A stretch of DNA of 17,818 nucleotides from Candidatus Nealsoniibacteriota bacterium (GTDB lineage: Bacteria > Patescibacteriota > Minisyncoccia > Minisyncoccales > MHMH01): positions 1-17,818 of the forward strand of contig JACOYG010000026.1 in the NCBI GenBank assembly GCA_016181985.1, in the 5' to 3' direction. A model generated the notes under the pieces. The model had not been told where the DNA came from. It was given only the letters and a program-made list of their open reading frames with translations, and ran no database searches. Positions 6,610 through 14,208 of this stretch are shown here, piece after piece (the first letter of the stretch is position 1; every line of letters begins with the position of its first letter). A program made the translations under genes and the position numbers.

Positions 6610-7215
6610 ATGCCGGAAAAAAGAGAAAATATAATTTATTACCCCGAAGGCGAGGGGCCTGAGGAAAAAGACGCGGCTAAAAATTACGAGAACGAATACA
6701 GGCAAAAAAGAGCGGCCGATGAACGGCGTCTGCATTCGATTACCCCGGAAGAAGCGAATAAGGCAGTTAAAGAAGCCGATAAAATAAGAAAGTCTTCCAG
6801 AGGAATAATGGAGGCTGAATTTAATGATAAATGGCTCGGGAAGAATAAAAAAGAGGGTCTTAAGGAGCTAGCCGATTGGACATTCACCGAATTATTCAGA
6901 ATTGTATCTTACGGCGTTAATGACGCTGAAGATCTGGGAAATTTAACAAAAAAACCGGCCGGAAAAGACGCATACAATGATTGGAAAGAAAAAATTGAGC
7001 CATCGCTCAAAAGATTAGCCGAGGAAATTTCCGAAATCGGCGGCCAAGAACACATTCTGCATTATTTCGCTGAAGAATGGCAGCCGGGCCACGACGATGA
7101 TGATAAGGAAAAAATTAAAGAAATATGGAAAAATACCGGAAAATATCAAGAAATGGAACAAATGAAAAATATAGTTTGGCAAATCTGGCGAAAATATTTG
7201 AATGAAAAAAGATAA
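6610..7215 (+). CDS. Charged alpha-helical protein, unknown function
   Basis: Encodes 201 residues, very rich in Lys and Glu and almost entirely predicted helix; soluble, with no signal peptide or membrane segment. It begins MPEKRENIIYYPEGEGPEEK, has a central helix around TFTELFRIVSYGVNDAEDLG, an acidic patch HDDDDKE, and a Trp-rich end (KNIVWQIWRKYLNEKR). I cannot assign it to a family. It stands alone, with a promoter at 6564-6592 and a terminator overlapping its stop. There is no Shine-Dalgarno, and the predicted leader is very short. Codon use (AAA, GAA, AGA) matches the housekeeping genes here, so it looks native. Confidence 0.8.
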   Translation: MPEKRENIIYYPEGEGPEEKDAAKNYENEYRQKRAADERRLHSITPEEANKAVKEADKIRKSSRGIMEAEFNDKWLGKNKKEGLKELADWTFTELFRIVSYGVNDAEDLGNLTKKPAGKDAYNDWKEKIEPSLKRLAEEISEIGGQEHILHYFAEEWQPGHDDDDKEKIKEIWKNTGKYQEMEQMKNIVWQIWRKYLNEKR

Positions 7216-7244
7216 AAATACACGGATTAAGTCCGTGTATTTTT
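7214..7244. terminator. Bidirectional terminator between convergent genes
   Basis: AAAAATACACGGA and TCCGTGTATTTTT form a perfect 13-bp stem with a 5-base loop. It ends both the plus-strand gene at 6610-7215 and the minus-strand purM-purD unit. Confidence 0.92.
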
Positions 7245-7247
7245 GAT

Positions 7248-8407
7248 TTAAGGTTTAATGGCCTTGACGCCAATATCCTTTCTGTATTGCATGCCTTTAA
7301 ACTTGATATACCGGATTGCTTCGTATACCCGATTGATCGCTTCCTGAAGAGTTTCGCCGACAGCCGTTACGTTCAATACGCGGCCGCCTGAAGTCCGAAG
7401 TATGTCGCTAAATATTGTGCCGGCATGAAAAATAATAACACCCGGGACTCTTTCTGCTTCGCTAATACCGAATATGGGAATTTCTTTTTTACATTCTCCG
7501 GGATATCCCTTAGAAGCCAGAGCGACGCATACGGCAAATCCGGGATGCCACTCAATCGCAAGTTCGGAGAGTTTGCCTTCAACGCATGCGTCAAGAATAT
7601 CAAGCAAATCGGTTTTGAGCAAACGCATATAACTTTGCGTTTCCGGATCGCCGAATCTTGCATTAAACTCAAGCACCTTGAATCCCGCCGCAGTCATCAT
7701 TAAGCCGGGATATAAACAACCGGTAAAAGGCCCTCCCCTTTCCGCAAGAGCTTGCAAAATTTTACGAACTATCTGTTCACTAACTTCTTTCAGGGTTTCA
7801 GCGGTAACCCCCGGCACGGGAACAATCGTACCCATTCCGCCGGTATTTCTGCCTTTGCCGCCGGCAAAGATTGATTTGTGATCTTGCGACGCCGGCAATA
7901 CTATTGATGTCTTACCATCGCAAAGAGCATGAATTGAAATCTCTACACCATTTATGAATTCTTCTACCAGTACTTCATTTCCAGCTTTTTTATGAACATG
8001 TTCAAGCATAATTTCCGCCAGGGCCTTCTCCGCTTCAGCGAGCGTCTTGCACGGGTATGCGCCCTTGCCAAGAGCCAGCCCGCTTGCCTTTATGACAATC
8101 GGCGCACCGTGTTTATGAATATAATCTAATGCCTTATCATACTTTCGAAATATTCTGAACGGCGCAGTAGATACGCCGCAATTACGCATAAGACGTTTAG
8201 CAAATACCTTCGATGCTTCAATTTGCGCCGCGGCGCGAGTTGGCCCAAAATGTTAGTAGCTTCAATCGCAATATTTTTCGCTATATCACGAGTGCCGCCA
8301 TTCCCCGGCGCGACATATAATTTACCGATGCGCGGCGATTGAGCAAGTTTCCAGGCAAGCGCGTGTTCTCTCCCTCCGCTGCCGATAATCAAAACGTTGC
8401 TGGCCAT
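7248..8407 (-). pseudogene. purD: purD (GAR synthetase), disrupted by internal deletion and frame change
   Basis: GAR synthetase joins phosphoribosylamine and glycine with ATP. Two frames carry one gene. The first (8407 to about 8252) has the N-terminal start [18 protein letters not shown], then [10 protein letters not shown] and NIAIEATN. The second resumes near 8250 with [21 protein letters not shown] and runs through the ATP-grasp domain (IVIKASGLALGKG, GPFTGCLYPGLM, VLEFNARFGDPETQ) to a stop at 7248. By comparison with the family, about 45 residues between them are missing, including the VVGPE segment, and the frames do not match. Simple frameshifting would not restore the missing part. 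ATG 8407 has GAAGGGAG upstream and follows the purM stop by 26 bp. An assembly error is the main alternative to a true pseudogene. Confidence 0.88.
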
Positions 8408-8433
8408 GTCTGTCTCCCTTCTTTTAAAAGTAC

Positions 8434-9543
8434 TTAACGAACGCCTAAGGTTGAGCCAAGATATTCCAAACTCTTTGGCTTGATAATTACTTTCTTTTCA
8501 TGGCTTGATTCAATATGGCCGCCATTGATTGCGTTAAATCCTAAAGATTGGGCTATCAGTAAAATCTTTTCAACATCGCTTTCTGAAACATAAAGAGCAA
8601 ATCCCGCTCCCATATTTAAATTAGCGTATGCCTCCAGATCGTCTACGGGACCGTGCTTCTGAATGAAGTCAAATATGGGAAGCTGTTTTGGCAATCTCTC
8701 GATAATATAAGCGAACGACTGTTTTGCCCGCATAAGTTTTCGCCAGCCGTGGCCGGTGATGTTCACTGCGTAGTGGATATTAACTCCATAATTCAGACAA
8801 TCTTCTATCAGCCCCACATAAATATGAGTTGGATCAAGAAGCGTTTCCCCATACGTCCTGCCGTCCGGCAACTTGGCGAGATAGCCCTCCGGCAACTTCT
8901 CGGCAATCTCTCGCGCCATCGTTAGGCCGTTGGCATGGATGCCGGAACTTTCAATGAAAATTATCGCGTCGCCATGCTTAATATTCTCTGAGTTGATGAA
9001 CTGATCCTTCGGCTTAATAATTCCGACAGCTGAACCAGAAAGCGCTGCTGTACCGGGTACAACAATATCCCTAAGGGTCGCCGTCTCACCGCATCCCCAA
9101 TTGCACCGCGTAATGATGCATGCTTTTTTCCAACCATCAATAAGATCGCAATAGCGCTTACCATTGTCAAACCAATTCGAATCGCCGACAGCAAAATGCA
9201 TCGCTACGGAGAGCGGAAGAGCTCCGAGTGTAATCATGTCGTTTACTATCATAGCTAACGTACATTGCGCGACCTGATTATAATAGAGCTTGCCGGTAAA
9301 ACGATACATGGCGTCGGCAACTAAAATTTTAGTGCCCAGCCCCTCTTCAACGTGCGCAATATAACTATCCGGTGTCTCAATCAAATACGCGCTTTCTCCT
9401 CGGCTCATTTCAACTTCCGAAAAACCGAATCGTCTTATGTTACCGGCCGTCTCTCTTGCGGCAAACTGCGCCATGCGTTTAAAATGATCCATGGCGTCGT
9501 AATCAACGCCCACTCCGGCATAAGTCATTTTTGCTTCTGTCAT
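8434..9543 (-). CDS. purM: AIR synthetase-type protein, EGLGTK subgroup
   Basis: Expected to cyclise FGAM to AIR with ATP in IMP synthesis. The 369 residues start [19 protein letters not shown], like PurM, and contain EGLGTK (67-72) where classical PurM has DGVGTK, then [61 protein letters not shown] and [12 protein letters not shown]. This pattern fits a longer PurM-like subgroup rather than the classical 345-residue form. AAAGGAGG stands before ATG 9543. purD follows 26 bp downstream in the same direction, so they form an operon. No other early purine gene is in view. Arg codons include many CGT and CGC, less typical of the neighbours. Whether it makes AIR or has another role is not settled by sequence. 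Confidence 0.87.
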   Translation of the reverse strand: MTEAKMTYAGVGVDYDAMDHFKRMAQFAARETAGNIRRFGFSEVEMSRGESAYLIETPDSYIAHVEEGLGTKILVADAMYRFTGKLYYNQVAQCTLAMIVNDMITLGALPLSVAMHFAVGDSNWFDNGKRYCDLIDGWKKACIITRCNWGCGETATLRDIVVPGTAALSGSAVGIIKPKDQFINSENIKHGDAIIFIESSGIHANGLTMAREIAEKLPEGYLAKLPDGRTYGETLLDPTHIYVGLIEDCLNYGVNIHYAVNITGHGWRKLMRAKQSFAYIIERLPKQLPIFDFIQKHGPVDDLEAYANLNMGAGFALYVSESDVEKILLIAQSLGFNAINGGHIESSHEKKVIIKPKSLEYLGSTLGVR

Positions 9544-9598
9544 TTTTTGACCTCCTTTAAAATAACTAATCTCAGCTTACCAAACTAAATTTAAAAAA

Positions 9599-9628
9599 TA
9601 AATACACCCGCCTTGGCGTGGTGTATTT
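9599..9628 (-). terminator. Second terminator between FabD-like gene and purM
   Basis: AAATACACC and GGTGTATTT arms enclose a small GCC/GGC inner stem; on the minus strand the run TTTATTTTTT follows. It is in tandem with the hairpin at 9641-9670 and isolates purM from upstream transcription. I see no strong purM promoter in the remaining 55 bp. Confidence 0.75.
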
Positions 9629-9640
9629 TCTTATGATAAA

Positions 9641-9670
9641 CAAAAAGCCCGGCTCCTTAGAGCTGGGCTT
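9641..9670 (-). terminator. Terminator of the FabD-like gene
   Basis: AAGCCCAGCTC and GAGCCGGGCTT pair on the minus strand with one mismatch and a 4-base loop, followed by TTTTTG. It starts 10 bp after the stop. Confidence 0.88.
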
Positions 9671-9679
9671 ATATATTTT

Positions 9680-10669
9680 TTATACTTTATTATTTTTTTT
9701 TTCGCTCCACTTCCGGATGCGTCCGGCCAAAGCGACGCTGGAAGCAATAATTCTCACTGCCATACCTTTGCGGGCGCTCCTCTCAAGATTATCAGAAAGA
9801 ACCCTACCCTCCCCAGTTTCAATAAAAACATTTACTCCCTCTTTATGCAAACAATCCATTGATTGCCGCCATTGCACCCGTCTGGAAATATGCTCCCAAG
9901 CCTCCTTCTTAGCTTCATCGCCTGTCGTAATAATCTGGGCGCGAGTATTGCCGACTATTGAAATCAGCGGATCGGCAAAATCAATTGGCTCCAGAAATTT
10001 AGCAAAAGAGAAACTTGCATCTTCCAGCCATTTAGAATGGAGAGGGCCTGGCACCTTCAATTGAATCGCCTTAGTTGAAAATTTTTGCCTAACAATTTCT
10101 GCTGCCGCGCGATCCACTGTATCATTAAGACCGGTTATGACAATTTGAGTTTCTGAATTATCGTTAGCAACCTCTGCTCCGAATTTTGCGCAAAGCGACT
10201 CAATTTCTTCAAGTTTTGGATTAAGCAAGGCAACCATCTTTCCCGGGTGCCGCCTGCAGGCATCATCCATTAATCTCTTTCTTTCCTTCACTATTTCGTA
10301 AGCCTGCTTCAAAGTGATTACTTTTGCAATCACCAGGGCCGCGATATACCCTACGCTATGTCCGGCTAAATAACTCGGCCTTTTCTTATTTTTAACAAAT
10401 TCCAAACCATCTTTTTTCAACCCGGATCTAGCGGCGGCGTAAGCAAGATCGGCCGTCAAAGCAGCCAATTGAGCTTCCTTAAACAGCTCTTCCTCTGGAC
10501 CAAGAAAGCAAAGTTCAGAAAACGGTTTCCCGCGAGCATTGGGAAGAAAATGATCAGCGAAAAAGAAAACCTTTCTCGCTCCCTCGGAATGTTCCCAGAC
10601 ATTGCGTCCCATCCCCACCATGACACTCCCTTGCCCCTGCCCCGGCAAAAGAATAGCGGTCTTGACCAT
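9680..10669 (-). CDS. fabD: FabD-like acyl transferase (malonyl-CoA:ACP transacylase family)
   Basis: The family moves malonyl groups from CoA to acyl carrier protein in fatty acid or polyketide synthesis. The 329 residues keep the whole catalytic set: GQGQG near the start (10-14), nucleophile Ser105 in GHSVG, Arg130 or Arg132 in ERKRLMDDA, His211 in PGPLHSKW, and Gln266 in RRVQWRQS. The usual Glu after GHSxG is Tyr here (GHSVGY), which may alter the acyl pocket. GNTRAQ and FIETGEGRVL complete the fold signature. ATG 10669 is preceded by AAGGAGGGG. It is a single-gene unit with a promoter (10700-10728) and terminator. No ACP or other fatty acid gene is near, so its partner and acyl substrate are unknown. 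Confidence 0.9.
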   Translation of the reverse strand: MVKTAILLPGQGQGSVMVGMGRNVWEHSEGARKVFFFADHFLPNARGKPFSELCFLGPEEELFKEAQLAALTADLAYAAARSGLKKDGLEFVKNKKRPSYLAGHSVGYIAALVIAKVITLKQAYEIVKERKRLMDDACRRHPGKMVALLNPKLEEIESLCAKFGAEVANDNSETQIVITGLNDTVDRAAAEIVRQKFSTKAIQLKVPGPLHSKWLEDASFSFAKFLEPIDFADPLISIVGNTRAQIITTGDEAKKEAWEHISRRVQWRQSMDCLHKEGVNVFIETGEGRVLSDNLERSARKGMAVRIIASSVALAGRIRKWSEKKNNKV

Positions 10670-10699
10670 ATTTCCCCTCCTTAAAACACACTAATCCCG

Positions 10700-10728
10700 A
10701 TATTACCAAATTTCCCGCGCCTTGGCAA
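10700..10728 (-). promoter_or_regulatory. Promoter of the FabD-like gene
   Basis: Minus-strand TTGCCA (10723-10728), 17 bases, TAATAT (10700-10705), with the strong ribosome site AAGGAGGGG about 20 bases downstream. Confidence 0.75.
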
Positions 10729-10735
10729 GTGGATA

Positions 10736-10765
10736 AAAACAAAAAGCCCCGCGCCAAACGAGACT
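10736..10765 (-). terminator. Terminator after tRNA-Lys
   Basis: AGTCTCG and CGGGGCT pair on the minus strand (two G-U pairs) and are followed by TTTTTGTTTTT. It lies 8 bp beyond the tRNA 3' end. Confidence 0.82.
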
Positions 10766-10773
10766 TTTTGAAG

Positions 10774-10849
10774 TGGTGGGCCTGCCGGGACTCGAACCCG
10801 GAACCATCACCTTAAAAGGGTGTTGCTCTACCAATTGAGCTACGGGCCC
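10774..10849 (-). tRNA. tRNA-Lys (anticodon TTT), CCA encoded
   Basis: The 76-nt cloverleaf starts GGGCCCGTAGCTC, has D-arm GCTC/GAGC, anticodon loop CTTTTAA with anticodon TTT, T-arm CCGGG-TTCGAGT-CCCGG, discriminator A and an encoded CCA. Two stem positions do not pair: C6 with A67 in the acceptor stem and A27 with A43 in the anticodon stem. The gene lies 20 bp after dnaJ; a fair promoter overlaps the end of dnaJ, or it may be processed from the chaperone transcript. Confidence 0.95.
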
Positions 10850-10861
10850 GTATTGATATTG

Positions 10862-10890
10862 ATTATGCTCTACAATCCCTCGCTTTTCAA
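10862..10890 (-). promoter_or_regulatory. Candidate tRNA-Lys promoter in the dnaJ tail
   Basis: Minus-strand TTGAAA (10885-10890), 17 bases, CATAAT (10862-10867), placing the transcript start just before the tRNA. It overlaps the last dnaJ codons and could also be chance. Confidence 0.45.
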
Positions 10891-11973
10891 GCTCTCCAAC
10901 AGTTCTTTTTGTTTCTTGTTTAACTTTTGAGGAGTCTTTATAATTAACTCCACGTACATGTTTCCTCTGCCGTAACCTTGAAAATGCGGAATGCCTTTTC
11001 CTGAAATTCGCAAAACTTTGCCCGATTCCGTGCCTTGCGGAATATTGAGCAAAATTTTTGTCTTGTCTAAGGTCGGCACTTCAACTTCATCGCCTAAAGC
11101 GGCTTGAGAAAAATAAATCTCCCTGGACACGAACAGGTCATCGCCCTTTCTGCTGAATATCGGATGCTTTTTCACGAAAATTCTGGCGTATAAATCTCCG
11201 GATTTCCCCCCCTTCCTGCCGGCTTCACCCTTGCCGTCAACTTTAATTACCTGGTTTGTATCAACTCCCGCAGGAATGAATATTTTTATATTATCTTCGC
11301 TCTTAACCCTGCCTTCTCCCTTGCAAACATTACAGGGCTTATTTGGCCTGTAACCTTCCCCGCCGCATTCCGGGCATATCGTATAACGGGTTACTGCGCC
11401 AAAAAAAGTTTTATGAATCTGCTGAACTTCTCCGGTGCCGCGGCAGGAAAAACATTCGTTAATCGGAGTGCCCGGCTCCGCTCCCTTGCCCTGGCATCTT
11501 GAACATAAAATTTGATTATTTAAAGAAATTTCTTCTTCTTTTCCTGAAAGCGTGGCTTCTAGAGGAACTTCTATCTCAATTTCAATATCTTGGCCTTTCT
11601 TTAAGTCTTTCTTTTTAGCGCTCCTATTGCCGAAACCAAACATTTCCTCAAATATGTCGCCTAAATTTGAAGCGTCAAAATCGGAAGAATCAAAACCCTG
11701 GCCAAATCCGAAGTCCCAGCCGCCCGGCGTCTGTTCTCCTTCCCCGCCAGAGGCGGGTCCGCCTTGGGCGGAGAAAACTCGGCCGAACTGGTCGTATTGG
11801 CTTCTCTTTTCGGCATCTGAAAGCACGCGATAGGCTTCGCTCACTTCTTTGAATTTATTTTCATCGCCCCCCTTATCTGGATGATACTGATGGGCCAATT
11901 TTCTGTAGGCCTTCTTTATATCATCTTGGGTAGCGTTTTTCTGAATGCCTAAAATTTGATAATAATCCCTCAT
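10870..11973 (-). CDS. dnaJ: Chaperone protein DnaJ (Hsp40)
   Basis: Co-chaperone that delivers unfolded protein to DnaK and stimulates its ATPase. All parts of a type I DnaJ are present in 367 residues: J domain (2-65) with the HPD motif at 31-33; a Gly/Phe region (about 65-115, with WDFGFGQGF); four zinc-binding motifs [24 protein letters not shown] and CNVCKGEG (about 157-220); then the C-terminal substrate domains ([32 protein letters not shown]). It ends the hrcA-grpE-dnaK-dnaJ operon. The 67-bp gap after dnaK holds strong inverted repeats and there is no Shine-Dalgarno before ATG 11973. A GC-rich palindrome pair (11743-11772) encodes part of the Gly-rich linker ([13 protein letters not shown]). 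Confidence 0.97.
   Translation of the reverse strand: MRDYYQILGIQKNATQDDIKKAYRKLAHQYHPDKGGDENKFKEVSEAYRVLSDAEKRSQYDQFGRVFSAQGGPASGGEGEQTPGGWDFGFGQGFDSSDFDASNLGDIFEEMFGFGNRSAKKKDLKKGQDIEIEIEVPLEATLSGKEEEISLNNQILCSRCQGKGAEPGTPINECFSCRGTGEVQQIHKTFFGAVTRYTICPECGGEGYRPNKPCNVCKGEGRVKSEDNIKIFIPAGVDTNQVIKVDGKGEAGRKGGKSGDLYARIFVKKHPIFSRKGDDLFVSREIYFSQAALGDEVEVPTLDKTKILLNIPQGTESGKVLRISGKGIPHFQGYGRGNMYVELIIKTPQKLNKKQKELLESLKSEGL
11743..11772. repeat. Twin GC-rich palindromes inside dnaJ
   Basis: CCCGCC-AGA-GGCGGG (11743-11757) is followed at once by TCCGCC-TTG-GGCGGA. Together they encode the linker GGPASGG, in frame, within the flexible Gly-rich region. Confidence 0.7.
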
Positions 11974-11997
11974 GATTAGTTATTTAGTGATTTAGCG

Positions 11998-12039
11998 GTT
12001 AGCGTCTAGTTAACTAAACGCTAACTCACTAGACGCTAA
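11998..12039. repeat. Competing inverted repeats between dnaK and dnaJ
   Basis: TTAGCGTCTAGT (11999-12010) pairs perfectly with ACTAGACGCTAA (12028-12039). The same left arm can instead pair with the nearer ACTAAACGCTAAC (12013-12025), since 11998-12025 is a 28-bp palindrome with one mismatch. Two exclusive hairpins are therefore possible just after the dnaK stop. Confidence 0.85.
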
Positions 12040-12040
12040 T

Positions 12041-13942
12041 TTACTTCTCCTTATACTGTCCTTCCTCCGGTTTCTTCTCTTCGGGTTTAGTTTCTTCCGG
12101 TTTTTTTTCTTGAGCTGCTTTGTATAATTCCGCTCCGACTTTCTGAATGGCCTGGGAAAGATCTTCGGTCTTTTGCTTAATCTCTTCTATTTTATCACCG
12201 TCTTTTACTTTTTTCAAAGCGTCAATCTTTTCTTCAATGCTTTTTTTAACATCCGCTTGGACTTTCTCTCCGGCTTCTTTTATGGTCTTCTCGGTAGAAT
12301 AAACCAAGTTATCGGCGATATTTTTTGCTTCAATCAAATCTTTCTTTTTCTGGTCTTCGGCGGCATGAACTTCCGCCTCTTTTTTCATTCTTTCCACTTC
12401 TTCCTTGGAAAGTCCGGTTGAGCCCTCAATTCTGATGGACTGAGTTTTTCCGGTTGCCTTATCTTTAGCCGTAACCGACAAAATGCCGTTGGCATCAACA
12501 TCGAAGGTCACCTCAATTTGAGGAACTCCCCGGGGAGCCGCCGGAATGCCATCTAAGATAAATTTTCCCAAAGATCTGTTGTCTTGAGCCATTGATCTTT
12601 CGCCCTGCAATATATTAATTTCCACTGCCGGCTGGCTGTCAGCCGCAGTTGAAAAAGTCTGGCTTTTTGAAGTTGGTATGGTAATATTCTTGGCAATCAT
12701 TACGGTATTAACTCCGCCCAAGGTTTCAATTCCCATAGAAAGAGGCAATACGTCTAAAAGTAAAACGCTTTTGATGTCGCCTTCGGGAGCCCGGCCCTCT
12801 TCTTTGGCTTTAAGAATTTCCGCCTGAATGGCGGCGCCAAGAGCCACGACTTCTTCGGGATTAATTGACTTATTAGGTTCTTTGCCGAAGAATTTTTTAA
12901 CTTCTTCTCTGATTGAAGGAATTAAGGTCGTGCCTCCGACCAAAACCACCTCGTTTATGTCTTTCTGGGAAAGTTTCGCTTCGGCTAAAGTTTTTCTTGA
13001 CCTCTCAATCGATCTTTCCACTAAATCGCGGGTTAAGTTTTCAAATTGGGCCCTATTTATTTTATAGAAAAGATGCTTGGGGCCAGCCGAATCAGCGGAA
13101 ACAAACGGCAGATTAATTTCCGCTTCCAAAGATGAAGATAATTCTATTTTGGCTTTTTCAGCGGCTTCTTTGATTCTTTGCAAAGCTAAGGGATCTTTTG
13201 ACAAATCAATGCCTTGTTCTTTTTGGAATTGCTCGATTATCCAATTCATTATTCTCTGATCAAAGTCTTCTCCGCCTAAATGCGGTTCGCCGCCGGTAGA
13301 TAAAACTTCGACGGTATCGGGAGACACCTCCAAAACAGTCACATCAAGAGTGCCTCCGCCAAAATCATAAACCATGACTTTTTGGCTTTCTTTTTTGCCG
13401 AAACCGTAAGCCAAGGCCGCGGCGGTCGGCTCGTTGATAATTCTTAAAACATTAAAGCCCGCCACCTCGCCGGCGGTTTTGGTGGCTTTTCTCTGGGAAT
13501 CGTCAAAATTAGCGGGGCAAGTAATCACCGCCGCGTCAACTTTTTCGCCGAGCTTTTCTTCTGCATCAGCTTTGATCTTCTGTAAAATCATTGAAGAAAT
13601 TTCAATCGGAGTGTGCCACTTGTCTCCCATTTTAACCTCTACGCCGCCATCGGATCTTTCCCTTGTTTCATAGGGTAATCTTTTTAATTCTTTCTGAACT
13701 TCGGGATCTTGAAACCTTCTGCCGATAAATCTTTTTACGGCAAAAATGGTATTCTTTGGATTGGTGACGGCCTGCCTTTTGGCAATATCGCCCACCAATC
13801 TTTCCCCGCCTTTTGTCAAAGCGACAATCGAAGGAATCAATACTGATCCTTCTCTTGAGTCTAAACATTTTGGTTCGCCCTGAACAATGGAAGCCATCTT
13901 CGAAATTGACGTGCCTAAATCTATACCAATTACTTTTGTCAT
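12041..13942 (-). CDS. dnaK: Chaperone protein DnaK (Hsp70)
   Basis: ATP-driven chaperone of the cytoplasm, working with DnaJ and GrpE. The 633 residues show the ATPase domain with IGIDLGTS (5-12), INEPTAAALAYGFG, VYDFGGGTLDVTVLE, VVLVGGTTLIPSI and NPEEVVALGAAIQAE. The substrate domain follows (LLLDVLPLSMGIETLGG, QVFST-like SQTFSTAADSQ, GERSMAQDNRSLGKF, FDVDANGILSV), then a helical lid. Two departures from the usual sequence: the first phosphate loop reads GTSIS where most DnaKs have GTTNS, and the tail is a repeated KPEE stretch (KKPEETKPEEKKPEE) instead of the usual EEVKDD-type end. ATG 13942 has no Shine-Dalgarno. The 266-bp leader back to grpE contains a 44-bp palindrome and an oppositely directed RNA unit. 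Confidence 0.97.
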   Translation of the reverse strand: MTKVIGIDLGTSISKMASIVQGEPKCLDSREGSVLIPSIVALTKGGERLVGDIAKRQAVTNPKNTIFAVKRFIGRRFQDPEVQKELKRLPYETRERSDGGVEVKMGDKWHTPIEISSMILQKIKADAEEKLGEKVDAAVITCPANFDDSQRKATKTAGEVAGFNVLRIINEPTAAALAYGFGKKESQKVMVYDFGGGTLDVTVLEVSPDTVEVLSTGGEPHLGGEDFDQRIMNWIIEQFQKEQGIDLSKDPLALQRIKEAAEKAKIELSSSLEAEINLPFVSADSAGPKHLFYKINRAQFENLTRDLVERSIERSRKTLAEAKLSQKDINEVVLVGGTTLIPSIREEVKKFFGKEPNKSINPEEVVALGAAIQAEILKAKEEGRAPEGDIKSVLLLDVLPLSMGIETLGGVNTVMIAKNITIPTSKSQTFSTAADSQPAVEINILQGERSMAQDNRSLGKFILDGIPAAPRGVPQIEVTFDVDANGILSVTAKDKATGKTQSIRIEGSTGLSKEEVERMKKEAEVHAAEDQKKKDLIEAKNIADNLVYSTEKTIKEAGEKVQADVKKSIEEKIDALKKVKDGDKIEEIKQKTEDLSQAIQKVGAELYKAAQEKKPEETKPEEKKPEEGQYKEK

Positions 13943-13985
13943 GTATTTTTTATTAATTAATTTTAATTTATTATCACTAATTTAA

Positions 13986-14029
13986 GGATTTACGAAATCC
14001 ACTCAAATTTGAGAGGATTTCGTAAATCC
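13986..14029. repeat. 44-bp palindrome in the dnaK leader
   Basis: GGATTTACGAAATCC (13986-14000) and GGATTTCGTAAATCC (14015-14029) are perfect 15-bp arms. The centre CTCAAATTTGAG is itself palindromic, leaving one A-A mismatch in a 44-bp dyad. Each arm is also a short palindrome. It ends 43 bp before the dnaK ATG. Confidence 0.92.
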
Positions 14030-14043
14030 AAATATTCGAACTA

Positions 14044-14071
14044 TTGATAGATTCTGTAGGTATGCTAGCAT
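14044..14071 (+). promoter_or_regulatory. Plus-strand promoter for a small RNA unit
   Basis: TTGATA (14044-14049), a 16-base spacer ending TGC, and TAGCAT (14066-14071), the same TGCTANNNT pattern as rnpB and hrcA. The -10 lies in the perfect 20-bp palindrome TAGGTATGCTAGCATACCTA (14057-14076), a possible operator. Confidence 0.55.
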
Positions 14072-14077
14072 ACCTAT

Positions 14078-14208
14078 GCTGAGCTATGAGATTACTCGGA
14101 GCGCGAGCCTTTGTGCACCCCTCCTCTCGAGGACAGTGTCTGCGGATGCTTCTCATGGCCAGCAAGAAGGGGCGATGGCAGTTGCAAAACACCGTACGCC
14201 CTCTTTTT
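14078..14208 (+). ncRNA. Putative small RNA unit between dnaK and grpE, opposite strand
   Basis: A segment of about 130 nt, richer in G and C than its surroundings, flanked by a promoter (14044-14071) and an intrinsic terminator (14169-14210). It can fold into several local hairpins: CTCG/CGAG (14096-14108), TCCT-CTCG-AGGA (14131-14142) and CTTCT/AGAAG (about 14149-14169), besides the terminator stem. No convincing reading frame with a ribosome site is seen. It runs against the operon and is a perfect complement of the grpE-dnaK mRNA spacer. I looked for SRP RNA (GGAAG loop), 6S RNA and tmRNA signatures and did not find them. It could be an antisense regulator, an unrecognised housekeeping RNA, or a small inserted element. 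Confidence 0.5.

Noticed and set aside
8126..8265. Programmed frameshift in purD
   Set aside because: Shifting frame does not restore the roughly 45 missing family residues, so a deletion is needed.
8126..8407. Separate 93-residue protein from the purD N-terminal frame
   Set aside because: After residue 52 the sequence is an out-of-frame reading of purD, so it is a broken gene rather than an independent one.
12173..13673. Several plus-strand frames of 60-82 codons opposite dnaK
   Set aside because: They are antisense shadows of a conserved gene, with no ribosome sites and Phe/Ser-rich composition.
13977..14192. 71-codon minus-strand frame between grpE and dnaK
   Set aside because: It has no ribosome site, is Cys/Arg/Ser rich like random translation, and runs through the 44-bp palindrome; the small RNA reading explains the region better.
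14078..14208. SRP RNA, 6S RNA or tmRNA
   Set aside because: No GGAAG-type SRP loop, no open-bubble 6S shape, and no tRNA-like ends could be found.
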